Assembly (NCBI GenBank): GCA_031257495.1
Contig: JAIRON010000041.1
Coordinates: forward strand, 1 to 40,055
Origin: Puniceicoccales bacterium
GTDB lineage: Bacteria > Verrucomicrobiota > Verrucomicrobiia > Opitutales > JAIRKQ01
DNA length: 40,055 nucleotides
Direction: 5' to 3'
The position numbers and the translations under genes are program-made. The notes under the pieces are model-generated. The model searched no databases, was not told the DNA's origin, and saw nothing but the letters and a program-made list of their open reading frames with translations. Of this stretch, positions 33,462 to 40,055 are shown in pieces; within the stretch, counting starts at the first letter, position 1; each line of letters begins with the position of its first letter.

Positions 33462-33856
33462 CAATTGCCTATTTTTTCATCTTTGCCGGGGCTTCCATTC
33501 GACCAAACGTCATACTTGGCCTTATTGTGTATTCCGGGATAGGCGTAGCGGTAGTCATTTCCCCAAGGATCCTGGGGAAGAGATTCCATGTATGGACCCT
33601 TCCATCTATGTTCCTTTCCCGCAGGGGCATTTACGAGAGCCTTCAGTCCTTCAGCTGTAGAAGGGTATTCCCCAATGCTTATTTTATAGGCCATCAGAGG
33701 GACTTTTACGGTCTCATTGGCAAAGATACGAGCCATTTGTTCCTTGCTTCTGCCGAATATGCCATCCATGTTTGTGACCAGCAACCCGATTATGCCGGCC
33801 ATTATCGCCAAAACGATTAGCATTTCGATCATGGAAAATCCTCTATTTTTGCTCAT
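33458..33856 (-). CDS. gspG: type II secretion major pseudopilin GspG
   Basis: This 132-residue major pseudopilin has the leader MSKNRG cut before FSMIEMLIVLAIMAGIIGLLV, with Gly at -1 and Glu at +5. The C-terminal half shows the GspG signature: GEYPSTAEGLKALVNAP, LPQDPWGNDYRYAYPG, the calcium-site region YDVWSNGSPGKDE and the ending IGNW. This pattern separates it clearly from type IV pilins and supports a type II secretion system. It is the first gene of the operon. The 113-bp gap to the divergent gene at 33970 holds the promoters, but no clear box stands out. Confidence 0.93.
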   Translation of the reverse strand: MSKNRGFSMIEMLIVLAIMAGIIGLLVTNMDGIFGRSKEQMARIFANETVKVPLMAYKISIGEYPSTAEGLKALVNAPAGKEHRWKGPYMESLPQDPWGNDYRYAYPGIHNKAKYDVWSNGSPGKDEKIGNW

Positions 33857-33969
33857 CGCACAAGTTTTATATTTTTTTATGTGTCTAACAATTTAAAAAA
33901 ATAAACTCCGGTAAATTTTACTTTACGAGAATAAAGTTATTAATTGTATGGCGGCCATTCCTATAAAGT

Positions 33970-34623
33970 ATGGCATCTGATAAATTAAATTGGTGTATTG
34001 TCCGCTTGGGCGATGATTTTAACTGGTGGGTTAGCGAAGTTAGCGATGATATCCACTGGGAAGTAGATGGTTTGGGGATTCTTGATCCAAACCAGGTTGA
34101 ATACATGGTTGATTTACTGATCCAGCTGCAGGACTACGGGCTTAGGAGTGACGTTGTGGAAAAAGCCTTTTTTAAATTTTCCATCGAAAAGGAACTTCCG
34201 AAAAGTATGGTTAGGCTGGTATCCAGCGACGAAGAATTAATGTCCACAAAAGACAAAATTTTTGCAATGCCGAATTCCATAGATGAAAACGAAGGGCCAT
34301 ACGTAGACTTCATTGATCACATAATATGGGCTAGGGTTAAAATGTTAAACGAAAACCTGGATTTCAACCAGCCACTTGAAATTGAGGAGTTGGAAGAAGC
34401 CGTACGAGATGAGCAGCAAGAAAAATATGCTGGTGGAAAAGGTCGCCATGCATTTGACGAAATAATGTCTATTTTAGACTATGTACCGATGGGGTATAGC
34501 TTGGATAGCGACGAAGACGATCAAGACCGAGGTAATGACGTTGATCTTCCCGATTTCGATGATACATTGGATAGTGACGGTGGAGCATTGAAGCTGGTAA
34601 ATGACCAGGATTGGGACGAATAA
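33970..34623 (+). CDS. unrecognised acidic protein with repeated tail
   Basis: This 217-residue protein is strikingly acidic (Asp/Glu dominate, with runs such as SDEDDQDRGNDVDLPDFDD). The N-terminus has tryptophan-rich WCIVRLGDDFNWWVSEVSDDIHWEVDG, the middle is helical, and the last 40 residues are an acidic low-complexity tail ending DSDGGALKLVNDQDWDE. There is no signal peptide or membrane segment. I recognise no family. A degraded copy of the tail, with its downstream DNA, lies at 35343-35460. The start is the ATG at 33970. It is divergent from gspG and precedes a two-helix membrane protein. Acidity and context are compatible with a secreted effector or a chaperone-like partner, but that is speculation. 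Confidence 0.75.
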   Translation: MASDKLNWCIVRLGDDFNWWVSEVSDDIHWEVDGLGILDPNQVEYMVDLLIQLQDYGLRSDVVEKAFFKFSIEKELPKSMVRLVSSDEELMSTKDKIFAMPNSIDENEGPYVDFIDHIIWARVKMLNENLDFNQPLEIEELEEAVRDEQQEKYAGGKGRHAFDEIMSILDYVPMGYSLDSDEDDQDRGNDVDLPDFDDTLDSDGGALKLVNDQDWDE

Positions 34624-34662
34624 TTTTAGAATTTTTCCTTTTTAAAAATACAGGGCGAGAAA
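34551..34662 (+). repeat. direct repeat, copy 1: 3' end of the acidic-protein gene
   Basis: The last 24 or so codons of the acidic-protein gene and about 40 bases after its stop recur at 35348-35459. Within the coding part only a few bases differ. After the stop the match continues more loosely (AATAATTTT, then TTTCTCCC/TTTTTCCT, then GGG-GA-AAA). Confidence 0.75.
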
Positions 34663-34749
34663 ATTTTTACATAAACTGCCAAAAAAAGCTTGATATGTCA
34701 AAATTCTATCCTAGGCGCTTTTGTATTTAATTTAAAAAATGACAAAAAT

Positions 34750-35160
34750 ATGAACACAGCTAATGCCAATGGGACTAGATTTTCTTCTTTTGAAGAACGA
34801 ACCGAAACAGGTCGCTTCAGTGCAAGAGATTCAAGTAACGAAATAAATGCTCCTTGTGGCGCTAATATTGAGGATAATGAACTGCCTGATAGGGAAGTAT
34901 GCAATAAAATTGGGCCTATGAAGGAACTATATAATAATTTAAAAGACGTTATCGAAAACCTTTTTCTAGTGCCATGTAGCATTTCGATGTTGCTATATTC
35001 TGTTTTGAAAATTGTCGCCATTTACACTACAAAATTGCTAGATATGAAGGCTTGGCAATTTCTTATTATCATGTTGCTTCTCATTGTTGCTGCAAAATTA
35101 CTAGACAAGGCCGATTTCCATGTGATTGAAATGGTCAAAAAATTTGTTAAAAATAGTTGA
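34750..35160 (+). CDS. unrecognised two-helix membrane protein
   Basis: This 136-residue protein starts at the ATG at 34750; the frame reaches a TTG at 34690. Residues 1-65 are polar, Ser/Asn/Glu-rich and probably disordered. A close pair of hydrophobic helices follows at about 71-93 (LFLVPCSISMLLYSVLKIVAIYT) and 101-118 (AWQFLIIMLLLIVAAKLL), then a short basic tail. A polar N-terminus plus a two-lobed hydrophobic hairpin is the shape of many membrane-inserted effectors such as chlamydial Inc proteins, and also of plain inner-membrane proteins. I recognise no family. The OTU-like protein nearby also ends in a two-lobed hydrophobic segment. Confidence 0.65.
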   Translation: MNTANANGTRFSSFEERTETGRFSARDSSNEINAPCGANIEDNELPDREVCNKIGPMKELYNNLKDVIENLFLVPCSISMLLYSVLKIVAIYTTKLLDMKAWQFLIIMLLLIVAAKLLDKADFHVIEMVKKFVKNS

Positions 35161-35225
35161 CATTGCAGTCAATGGTTTTGTGAATACAAAAGGCCAGTAG
35201 TCAAAGTAATTGTTTAATTCATGGT

Positions 35226-35420
35226 ATGCGATCTAAACCAAGAAAACTTGAAACACTTTCAATCATTTCAAGTTTTTTTCTTTATTTGACTTTAATAAAA
35301 TATCATGCTTTCTTCTACAACTTGAGCAGTTGTATCGCAAAGCTGATCGATTTCAATGATACCTTGGATAGTGACGGTGGAGCATTGAAACTGGCAAATG
35401 ACCAGGATTGGGACGAATAA
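35226..35420 (+). pseudogene. fragment carrying a copied tail of the acidic-protein gene
   Basis: A 64-codon frame from the ATG at 35226 has two unlike parts. The last 22 or so residues (IDFNDTLDSDGGALKLAND and on) copy the tail of the acidic protein. The first 42 residues are hydrophobic, aromatic-rich and match nothing in that protein. The joint is at about 35343 (CTGATCGATTTC). The simplest reading is a truncated paralogue whose 5' part has been lost or replaced; expression as a short chimera cannot be excluded. Confidence 0.6.
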
Positions 35421-35459
35421 TTTTGAAATTTCTCCCTTTTAAGGTACGGGATGATAAAA
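35348..35459 (+). repeat. direct repeat, copy 2: detached gene tail
   Basis: This is the second copy of the 34551-34662 repeat, about 800 bp downstream, with the two-helix membrane protein gene between the copies. The frame and stop codon of the copied tail are intact. Confidence 0.75.
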
Positions 35460-36175
35460 GTTTAAGACTTTAACTGGGACTTTTTGATTTTAAAAGAAAA
35501 TCTAGAAAAAATCTGAAATAAATTTTGTTCCTATTGTTAAATTTAAACTTGCATTTTTGGAGTTAGAGCGCAAATTTATCCTTTCCTATGACGTTGAATT
35601 TGGTGAAATAACATTTAGTTAAACTTCAAAAGGCGCCGATGTTGCTTATATGATTCTTTCCACTGGCAAATTTGTTTTCAGAGTGAAACATAGGGTAATG
35701 ATTTTAGTAATTTAAACGGAACCATCATAAACCTTTCGATGATCAGTGAAAAAGAGACATTCTAGTAATTTCTGTCCATTGTGTCCATTAGTTAGATCTT
35801 AAACGCAGATGTAAATACGTTTTAGCAATCCCACAAACGATACCTTCCCTGCTGCTTCTCTTCTGTTTTTTTCTTCCCATTCGCTTCGCCACAAAGTAAG
35901 GTTCGTTCAGTTCAAAGACACCAAATTTTTTGGTGCGCCTTTCTATACTTTGCTCAATTATTAACCGGAGAAATTTGGTTTATTATCTTGCGATTAAGAC
36001 CTGAAATTTTCCCTGCCGCGCTTACTCGTTACATCTTCGCAAAGACTGAAAATTATTTGCCCTGTTTTGTGTTTGCTTAATTTGTTCAATTTCACGGAAA
36101 TATGTTTTACCCATCGTAAAAACGTTAGTCAACGAGCCAAAAGTCAAATTTTTGTAAAATCGCCAAGAGGCTTAA
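35421..36175 (+). other. 755-bp stretch without an intact gene, possible gene remains
   Basis: I see no intact gene on either strand. In one plus-strand frame a protein-like reading runs from about 35509 to 35715 (FLELERKFILSYDVEFGEITFS, one TAA at 35620-35622, then GADVAYMILSTGKFVFRVKH) without a start codon, which may be a decayed gene. A short perfect hairpin CACCAAA-TTT-TTTGGTG lies at 35919-35935. The rest is AT-rich with frequent stops in every frame. It may also hold signals for neighbouring genes, but none is recognisable. Confidence 0.4.
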
Positions 36176-37849
36176 TCAGTTAAAATTTAGCCAATCAGAG
36201 AAGTTCAAGGCGACATTTATAACAAGATACATTATAACGCCTTTCAATCCTACAATGTAAAATACAACCGCTCCTACCATAACCGTCAATAGCAGCCCAG
36301 AGGAGTTCGATAATTTGCTAAACAAATTGCTCCATGATGATTCCTTCTTTCGGGATGAAGTATTAGGAATTTCCCTCGGAGCCTCTTTTGCTGGTGGTTG
36401 AACTTCTTGAGAAGAGCCCTGAATTTTTAGCCCTAGCTGAGCAAGGTTTGTTATGGAAATTTCTTCCATTTCGCCTTGTTCATTTAAACATTTCAAGCTC
36501 AAGCCTTCTTCGGCAAATGATTTTGGTGCACAATAATGAGCAGGGATTGCAGCGATAACTATTGAATCTTTTTTGAGCACCGGAAGTTGCTCGTTCCTAT
36601 CTAAATTAAAACTAATTGTCCCATCTGCTGCAATTTTACAGGTCTTTTCATTGATCGCATATCGAGTCATCGTTCCATTTGCTTCATACAACTCAAAGGC
36701 GCATATTTTCGAAGAATATACTGTTGCAGAATCTTCTTCATTACCGTAGACAGTGGCATCTATCAACAAAACGTCACGTCCAAGTATCTGGGAGATAAGA
36801 GGTAACGTATTAGAGGATGTATAGGAATTGGGATATCTTTCCGCTTGAGCTATTTCAAACATCGAGTCAATAATATTTTTTATTTGAGGCATCGGCATTC
36901 CATCAAAATTAAGCATGATGGGGTTTCCTTCCCTGGAGGGGTCGTTGTTGTACATCTCGCAGACTTCTTTCGATTTATCTAAATTTTTAGCAAAAAAAAT
37001 TGCTGGAGCCGTGTTGGAGTGTACATTTTCGTCATTCCAAATTATATGTCGTGTTGCATTTAGCAATGCATAGTGCTCAACAGGGCGCTGTGCTAACCAT
37101 TCCGAATTTTGCAAAATGGTTAGGAGCTTATCACACAATTTGCGCAATGGATGCGCACATTCCACATCGGCAAACGGATGTCCGTCTTTTGGGCAATCCG
37201 CTATGTATTTAAAAATTTCCACATTGTCTCTGGCCTCTGCTGGGGCTTTGCTGAGCTTGGCCATTATCGCTTTCAATTGATCATAGGTTATATCTGAAAC
37301 ATCTTTTATTTCATTGTTTTCAAGATAGCTTAAAGTTTCCCCCAATCTTCCATCTTGCAGATCAAATTGAGCTTCATTTAGGTCGTAACTCTTTCCATTG
37401 GCCATTGGCCCGGAAGAACCATCCTCTATGATACTGTAAATAACAGCAGCATCTTGGTCAAAGTTCACTGGTTCGAGGTTTCGGCACTTAGCTTTTAATT
37501 TGGCGAATAGTTTTTCATATGTGAGTCTCTTTAGGTTTAGGGCGTTAATGCCGGAGCCTTGCTTCAATTCTGGTACCATGTTTCCATCTCCGCCGCAGGC
37601 TTCGTTTATGGCATACCACATGCAATTTCCATTGCTTCTATGTTGTTCCATTGGCTCCTCAAGATCGCGGACATGTATTTCATTTTGTTCAGCGAAGGAA
37701 GTACGATTAGACATCGACCCATCTCCTGTTTTGCTAGCATTTTCAACGGGGCAATCTGGCGCCGCTGGCGACTTTATACTTCGTCCATCTGCAGGTACAG
37801 GTTGATAACTGCCTATTTCTTGGCTTAAATTTTTCTGAATTTGCTCCAT
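36176..37849 (-). CDS. putative OTU-like cysteine protease with C-terminal membrane hairpin
   Basis: This 557-residue protein has a polar, probably disordered first 65 residues. Next comes RSNGNCMWYAINEACGGDGN, which fits the OTU-protease active-site box (D/N-G-N-C-hydrophobic-x-A-I) with C76 as nucleophile. LPLISQILGRDVLLIDA at 349-365 resembles the OTU strand region before the His, and IVIAAIPAHYCAP supplies H438 in the 'HY' context. The Cys-His distance of about 360 is longer than usual and implies a large helical insert between them. The end is a Pro/Ser-rich linker and two hydrophobic helices (about 517-534 and 537-550). OTU enzymes remove ubiquitin and are known as effectors in Chlamydia and Legionella. 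No signal peptide is present. The start is the ATG at 37849. The family call is by motif only; another papain-like fold is possible. Confidence 0.55.
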   Translation of the reverse strand: MEQIQKNLSQEIGSYQPVPADGRSIKSPAAPDCPVENASKTGDGSMSNRTSFAEQNEIHVRDLEEPMEQHRSNGNCMWYAINEACGGDGNMVPELKQGSGINALNLKRLTYEKLFAKLKAKCRNLEPVNFDQDAAVIYSIIEDGSSGPMANGKSYDLNEAQFDLQDGRLGETLSYLENNEIKDVSDITYDQLKAIMAKLSKAPAEARDNVEIFKYIADCPKDGHPFADVECAHPLRKLCDKLLTILQNSEWLAQRPVEHYALLNATRHIIWNDENVHSNTAPAIFFAKNLDKSKEVCEMYNNDPSREGNPIMLNFDGMPMPQIKNIIDSMFEIAQAERYPNSYTSSNTLPLISQILGRDVLLIDATVYGNEEDSATVYSSKICAFELYEANGTMTRYAINEKTCKIAADGTISFNLDRNEQLPVLKKDSIVIAAIPAHYCAPKSFAEEGLSLKCLNEQGEMEEISITNLAQLGLKIQGSSQEVQPPAKEAPREIPNTSSRKKESSWSNLFSKLSNSSGLLLTVMVGAVVFYIVGLKGVIMYLVINVALNFSDWLNFN

Positions 37850-37872
37850 GGTCTTTTTTAAGTTACAAATTT

Positions 37873-37892
37873 AAATTTTGTCAACAAAATTT
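37873..37892 (-). promoter_or_regulatory. palindromic operator-like site upstream of the OTU-like gene
   Basis: AAATTTTGT-CA-ACAAAATTT is a perfect 9-bp inverted repeat around a 2-base centre, 24 bases before the ATG of the OTU-like gene. On the minus strand its centre reads TTGACA (37884 to 37879), a consensus -35 box. A TAAAAA lies 18 bases further on as a weak -10, which would put the RNA start almost at the ATG. A repressor bound here would cover the -35. Confidence 0.4.
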
Positions 37893-38038
37893 TTGCAAAT
37901 TTCCCAAATTAAAACAGGGAAGACTTCTATATTTTATGAATTTCGATGTTTTATGAAAGCTGCCCTAGGCATCAAATATAGTTAATTGATAAATTTTTAT
38001 CCAAGATATTAATTTTTATTGCCTAGTGAATTTCAGAG

Positions 38039-38587
38039 ATGCATTGTTGCTCAGTGGGGCAGTATATTTTGTTGGTATTATTTTTTTTATTACTTTTGGT
38101 TTCCGCCTATATTTGTCCGTTTAATGGAGCTTTGCTGGAAAAGGTAAGAAATTGGCTGCTCTACTGGAAGACTTCTGCCGTTGTGCTATTCGGAGGAGCC
38201 ACGGTGGTGTTGCTGTATAGAATTTTACATCTGAGCGTCGCAGACTTTGGAAATTACAGGCATCTGTTATTTTTGGCGTTTGCAGTGATTTGCGGGTTAT
38301 CCTTCTTTAAGGTGCGGGATTTGCTTGCCCTAAGGGGTCTTGCCATATTGCTATTGTTTTTATGTGATGGGGTCCTCGATGCTGTCTATTGTCGGGAATT
38401 TTTCCTCCACAACGCGTTTGTTTTGGTGGTATATTGCCTAATTACTTTCGCCATGGTAGTTGGAGCGGTTCCCTACGTTTTGCGGGATTGCATCGACAAA
38501 ATCCTTTCCCATAAAAAAGTAGCTAATTTTGTCGGGGCTGTGTGTTTTGTTTTCGCTCTCATTACTTTGAGAACACTTTTTATTTGA
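38039..38587 (+). CDS. unrecognised polytopic membrane protein
   Basis: This 182-residue protein consists largely of hydrophobic helices, about six: YILLVLFFLLLLVSAYI, SAVVLFGGATVVLLYRIL, HLLFLAFAVICGLSFF, LRGLAILLLFLCDGVLD, FVLVVYCLITFAMVVGAV and FVGAVCFVFALITLRTL. Short basic loops (KVRNW, LSHKK) suggest inner-membrane insertion. I recognise no family and see no catalytic motif. The start is the ATG at 38039. It stands alone, divergent from the OTU-like gene across 189 bp, and its stop overlaps the end of the convergent hydrolase gene by 8 bases. Confidence 0.75.
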   Translation: MHCCSVGQYILLVLFFLLLLVSAYICPFNGALLEKVRNWLLYWKTSAVVLFGGATVVLLYRILHLSVADFGNYRHLLFLAFAVICGLSFFKVRDLLALRGLAILLLFLCDGVLDAVYCREFFLHNAFVLVVYCLITFAMVVGAVPYVLRDCIDKILSHKKVANFVGAVCFVFALITLRTLFI

Positions 38588-39479
38588 ACAAAGATCTGTT
38601 GATATCCCGATGTTTGAGCAAAAAAGCACGAATGTCGTGCCTGGCTTCCGGCGAATCTTCCAGTAAAAAGTGTCCATCCTGCTCGTATCTTTTTAGGAGC
38701 GCATTGGGGAGTATTTTTGCCCAACGCTTTAGCGAAGTGAAATTGTGAAAAAAATCCAAATCTGCCCAGAAAAACTTCATCTTTTTGTTAGATAATATGA
38801 AAGCTTTACCCTCTATGTCGTAGTAAGTTTCCAGGGAAGGGTTATCCGGGAACAGAGGGATATCGGCCAGGCCGTCACTTATTGCCACGCGGCTCAGAAA
38901 AGAATCATAGGGTTTCAAATATCCCCTTTTAACATCTTCCGTTAAAAAATTCATCCCGATGTGCAAAAATATACTCTGAAGCAGGTTAGTGCAGCGCGTA
39001 AGAATCGTGCTTATGATTGGGATTTTCATGAGTGTTATGGAGAATGGAAGCTTGGGATGTTTGAAACAGGAGGAATTTAAAAATGCCATGCTGCTTATGC
39101 GCTCCGGCCAGCGCTCAGCCAACGCCAGGCCAATCCCCACTCCAAAATCGTGCATCACGAGATGAAATTTCTTGAAATGCATGTTTTCAGCAAACTTTAT
39201 GGCGTTTTCAATGTGCTTTTTAATGGTATATTTGTAGCGCAGGGGCTTATCCGAAAAGCCGTAACCTAGGTTATCGAGCGCGACACATCGAAAATCGGAA
39301 GCCAGTTCCAAAATGAGATTGCGATACATGAACGACCAGGTGGGAAATCCATGCAAAAACAACACCGTTTCTCCCTTTCCCACCTCGATGTAATGTACGC
39401 GATTTCGATCCGAATCTATTTCGGAAAACTGAGAAGTAAAGGGGTATAGTTTGCTAAAAGTATCATCTTTTTTTGACAT
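38580..39479 (-). CDS. alpha/beta hydrolase, haloalkane dehalogenase-like
   Basis: This 299-residue cytosolic hydrolase starts at the ATG at 39479; an in-frame TTG at 39488 would add three residues. The fold marks are LFLHGFPTWSFMYRN (oxyanion HGFPT), LDNLGYGFSDKP, and the nucleophile elbow LVMHDFGVGIG, where Asp (about residue 111) takes the nucleophile place as in dehalogenases and epoxide hydrolases. The base is His in EQDGHFLLEDSPE. The Trp that follows the nucleophile in true haloalkane dehalogenases is Phe here, so halide binding is doubtful and the substrate is unknown. OleB-type and epoxide-hydrolase-type activities are alternatives. It lies upstream of nothing obviously related; dps is 58 bases behind its start on the same strand. 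Confidence 0.85.
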   Translation of the reverse strand: MSKKDDTFSKLYPFTSQFSEIDSDRNRVHYIEVGKGETVLFLHGFPTWSFMYRNLILELASDFRCVALDNLGYGFSDKPLRYKYTIKKHIENAIKFAENMHFKKFHLVMHDFGVGIGLALAERWPERISSMAFLNSSCFKHPKLPFSITLMKIPIISTILTRCTNLLQSIFLHIGMNFLTEDVKRGYLKPYDSFLSRVAISDGLADIPLFPDNPSLETYYDIEGKAFILSNKKMKFFWADLDFFHNFTSLKRWAKILPNALLKRYEQDGHFLLEDSPEARHDIRAFLLKHRDINRSLFK

Positions 39480-39537
39480 GTTAGCCAAAGATAGAGCAAA
39501 TTTTTACCAAAAAATAACTCCCATTTCCAATTTTCAT

Positions 39538-39975
39538 TTACTTGGCCAAGGTACTTCTCAGCATCCAGGCGGTTTTTCTGTGCACCGCCATCCTGCTGCC
39601 CAAGTAGGAGGCGACGACTCCATCGTCCGCTTCCTGTGCGATTTTCGAGGCCTTGCCCAGGGTTTGCCCAATGATTTCGTGATCATGGAGCAGGTCGGAC
39701 ACCATCTGTGCGGCAGAGGCATCCTTGTTGCCGTCTTTTATGTTGGTGAGCCTGGAAAAGTCACCGAACGTTCCCATGGTCCTTGAACCGAGGCCGCGGA
39801 TAAGTTCCCCCACAACGTCTATCGCTTCGAACAGGTCGTCGTACTGCTCTTTAAACATTTCGTGGAGCGGCTTAAAGTCCTGGCCTTCCACATTCCAGTG
39901 ATAGTTTTGCGTTTTTAGGTACAGGGCATAGGTATCAGCCAAAACAACTTCAAGGGCATTTACAACCGAATTCAT
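39538..39975 (-). CDS. dps: Dps-family ferritin-like DNA-protection protein
   Basis: This 145-residue four-helix protein forms a 12-subunit shell that oxidises and stores iron and protects DNA from peroxide. The ferroxidase ligands, formed between subunits, lie in NYHWNVEGQDFKPLHEMFKEQYDDLFEAIDVVGE (His of YHWN, His of PLHEMF, then Asp and Glu of the DLFEAIDVVGE helix). The length is at the short end of the family (about 150-170), with little N-terminal tail, so direct DNA binding may be weak. It has the strongest ribosome binding site of the window, fitting high expression. The 80 bases upstream reach the window edge; no clear OxyR or Fur site is recognisable. Confidence 0.93.
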   Translation of the reverse strand: MNSVVNALEVVLADTYALYLKTQNYHWNVEGQDFKPLHEMFKEQYDDLFEAIDVVGELIRGLGSRTMGTFGDFSRLTNIKDGNKDASAAQMVSDLLHDHEIIGQTLGKASKIAQEADDGVVASYLGSRMAVHRKTAWMLRSTLAK

Positions 39976-39981
39976 AATTTT

Positions 39982-39987
39982 TCCTCC
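39982..39987 (-). promoter_or_regulatory. strong Shine-Dalgarno sequence of dps
   Basis: On the minus strand GGAGGA lies 6 bases before the dps ATG. This near-perfect site fixes the start and contrasts with most other genes here, which have none. Confidence 0.8.
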
Positions 39988-40055
39988 ATATTAGTTAGTT
40001 ACACATCTCCATGGTAACGAATTTTCCGGGAAGACAATGAAAAAGTCCTTTCGGG

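Noticed and set aside
35919-35935. Hairpin CACCAAA-TTT-TTTGGTG as a terminator or small-RNA feature
   Set aside because: The stem is short, it has no U-tract, and no gene ends beside it.
1-40055. tRNA, rRNA, CRISPR or insertion-sequence content
   Set aside because: No T-loop-like GTTCGA in a cloverleaf context, no regularly spaced repeats, and no transposase motifs were found while reading both strands.

Overview
The window reads as a chromosome segment of a Gram-negative bacterium with a fairly AT-rich genome. It carries LPS export (lptC-like/lptA/lptB), a heptose-pathway isomerase (gmhA), type II fatty-acid synthesis, a tripartite RND efflux pump and scattered type II secretion / type IV pilus genes. 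Three traits point, by inference only, to the Planctomycetes-Verrucomicrobia-Chlamydiae (PVC) group, perhaps a host-associated Verrucomicrobiota: pseudopilins with Ala before the cleavage site (AFSLIEV, AFSLFEV), a PilM-PilN fusion followed by a protein laid out like Akkermansia Amuc_1100, and few Shine-Dalgarno sequences. A protein with OTU-protease-like motifs and paired C-terminal membrane helices suggests contact with a eukaryotic host. I found no rRNA, tRNA, CRISPR array or insertion sequence.

Layout. 0-1 kb: the start of an unknown minus-strand gene, then a HEPN/nucleotidyltransferase pair. 1-7.8 kb: ftsQ (minus), fabG-acpP-fabF, a double-domain iron-type ABC permease and gpmI. 7.8-14.8 kb: a tight minus-strand operon of outer-membrane factor, membrane-fusion lipoprotein, RND pump and an NtrC-like regulator without a DNA-binding domain. 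15-18.5 kb: an unknown protein, then the PilM-PilN fusion and PilO-like protein. 18.8-23.8 kb: proS-fabD-dapB-lipoprotein-gspE, almost without gaps. 23.8-28.1 kb: gmhA (minus), divergent from lptC-lptA-lptB-plsY-lysC. 28.1-31.7 kb: rsmE and a UvrD-like helicase (minus), and a membrane-anchored helical-repeat protein (plus).

31.7-38 kb is a different kind of region. It is AT-rich and full of unrecognised genes, with duplicated small proteins, a duplicated gene tail, a two-helix membrane protein, a 755-bp gene-free stretch and the OTU-like protein. The only recognisable machinery in it is a pseudopilin operon (gspG-gspH-gspI). I regard this as the accessory or host-interaction part of the window. 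38-40 kb: a polytopic membrane protein, an alpha/beta hydrolase and a Dps ferritin.

How the genes work together. FabD, AcpP, FabG, FabF and PlsY make fatty acids and start phospholipid synthesis. GmhA and LptABC serve LPS. DapB and LysC belong to the lysine/diaminopimelate route that supplies peptidoglycan, and FtsQ acts at the division site. GspE, GspG/H/I, PilMN and PilO-like are parts of one secretion or pilus machine. Its secretin, inner-membrane platform protein and prepilin peptidase are outside the window.
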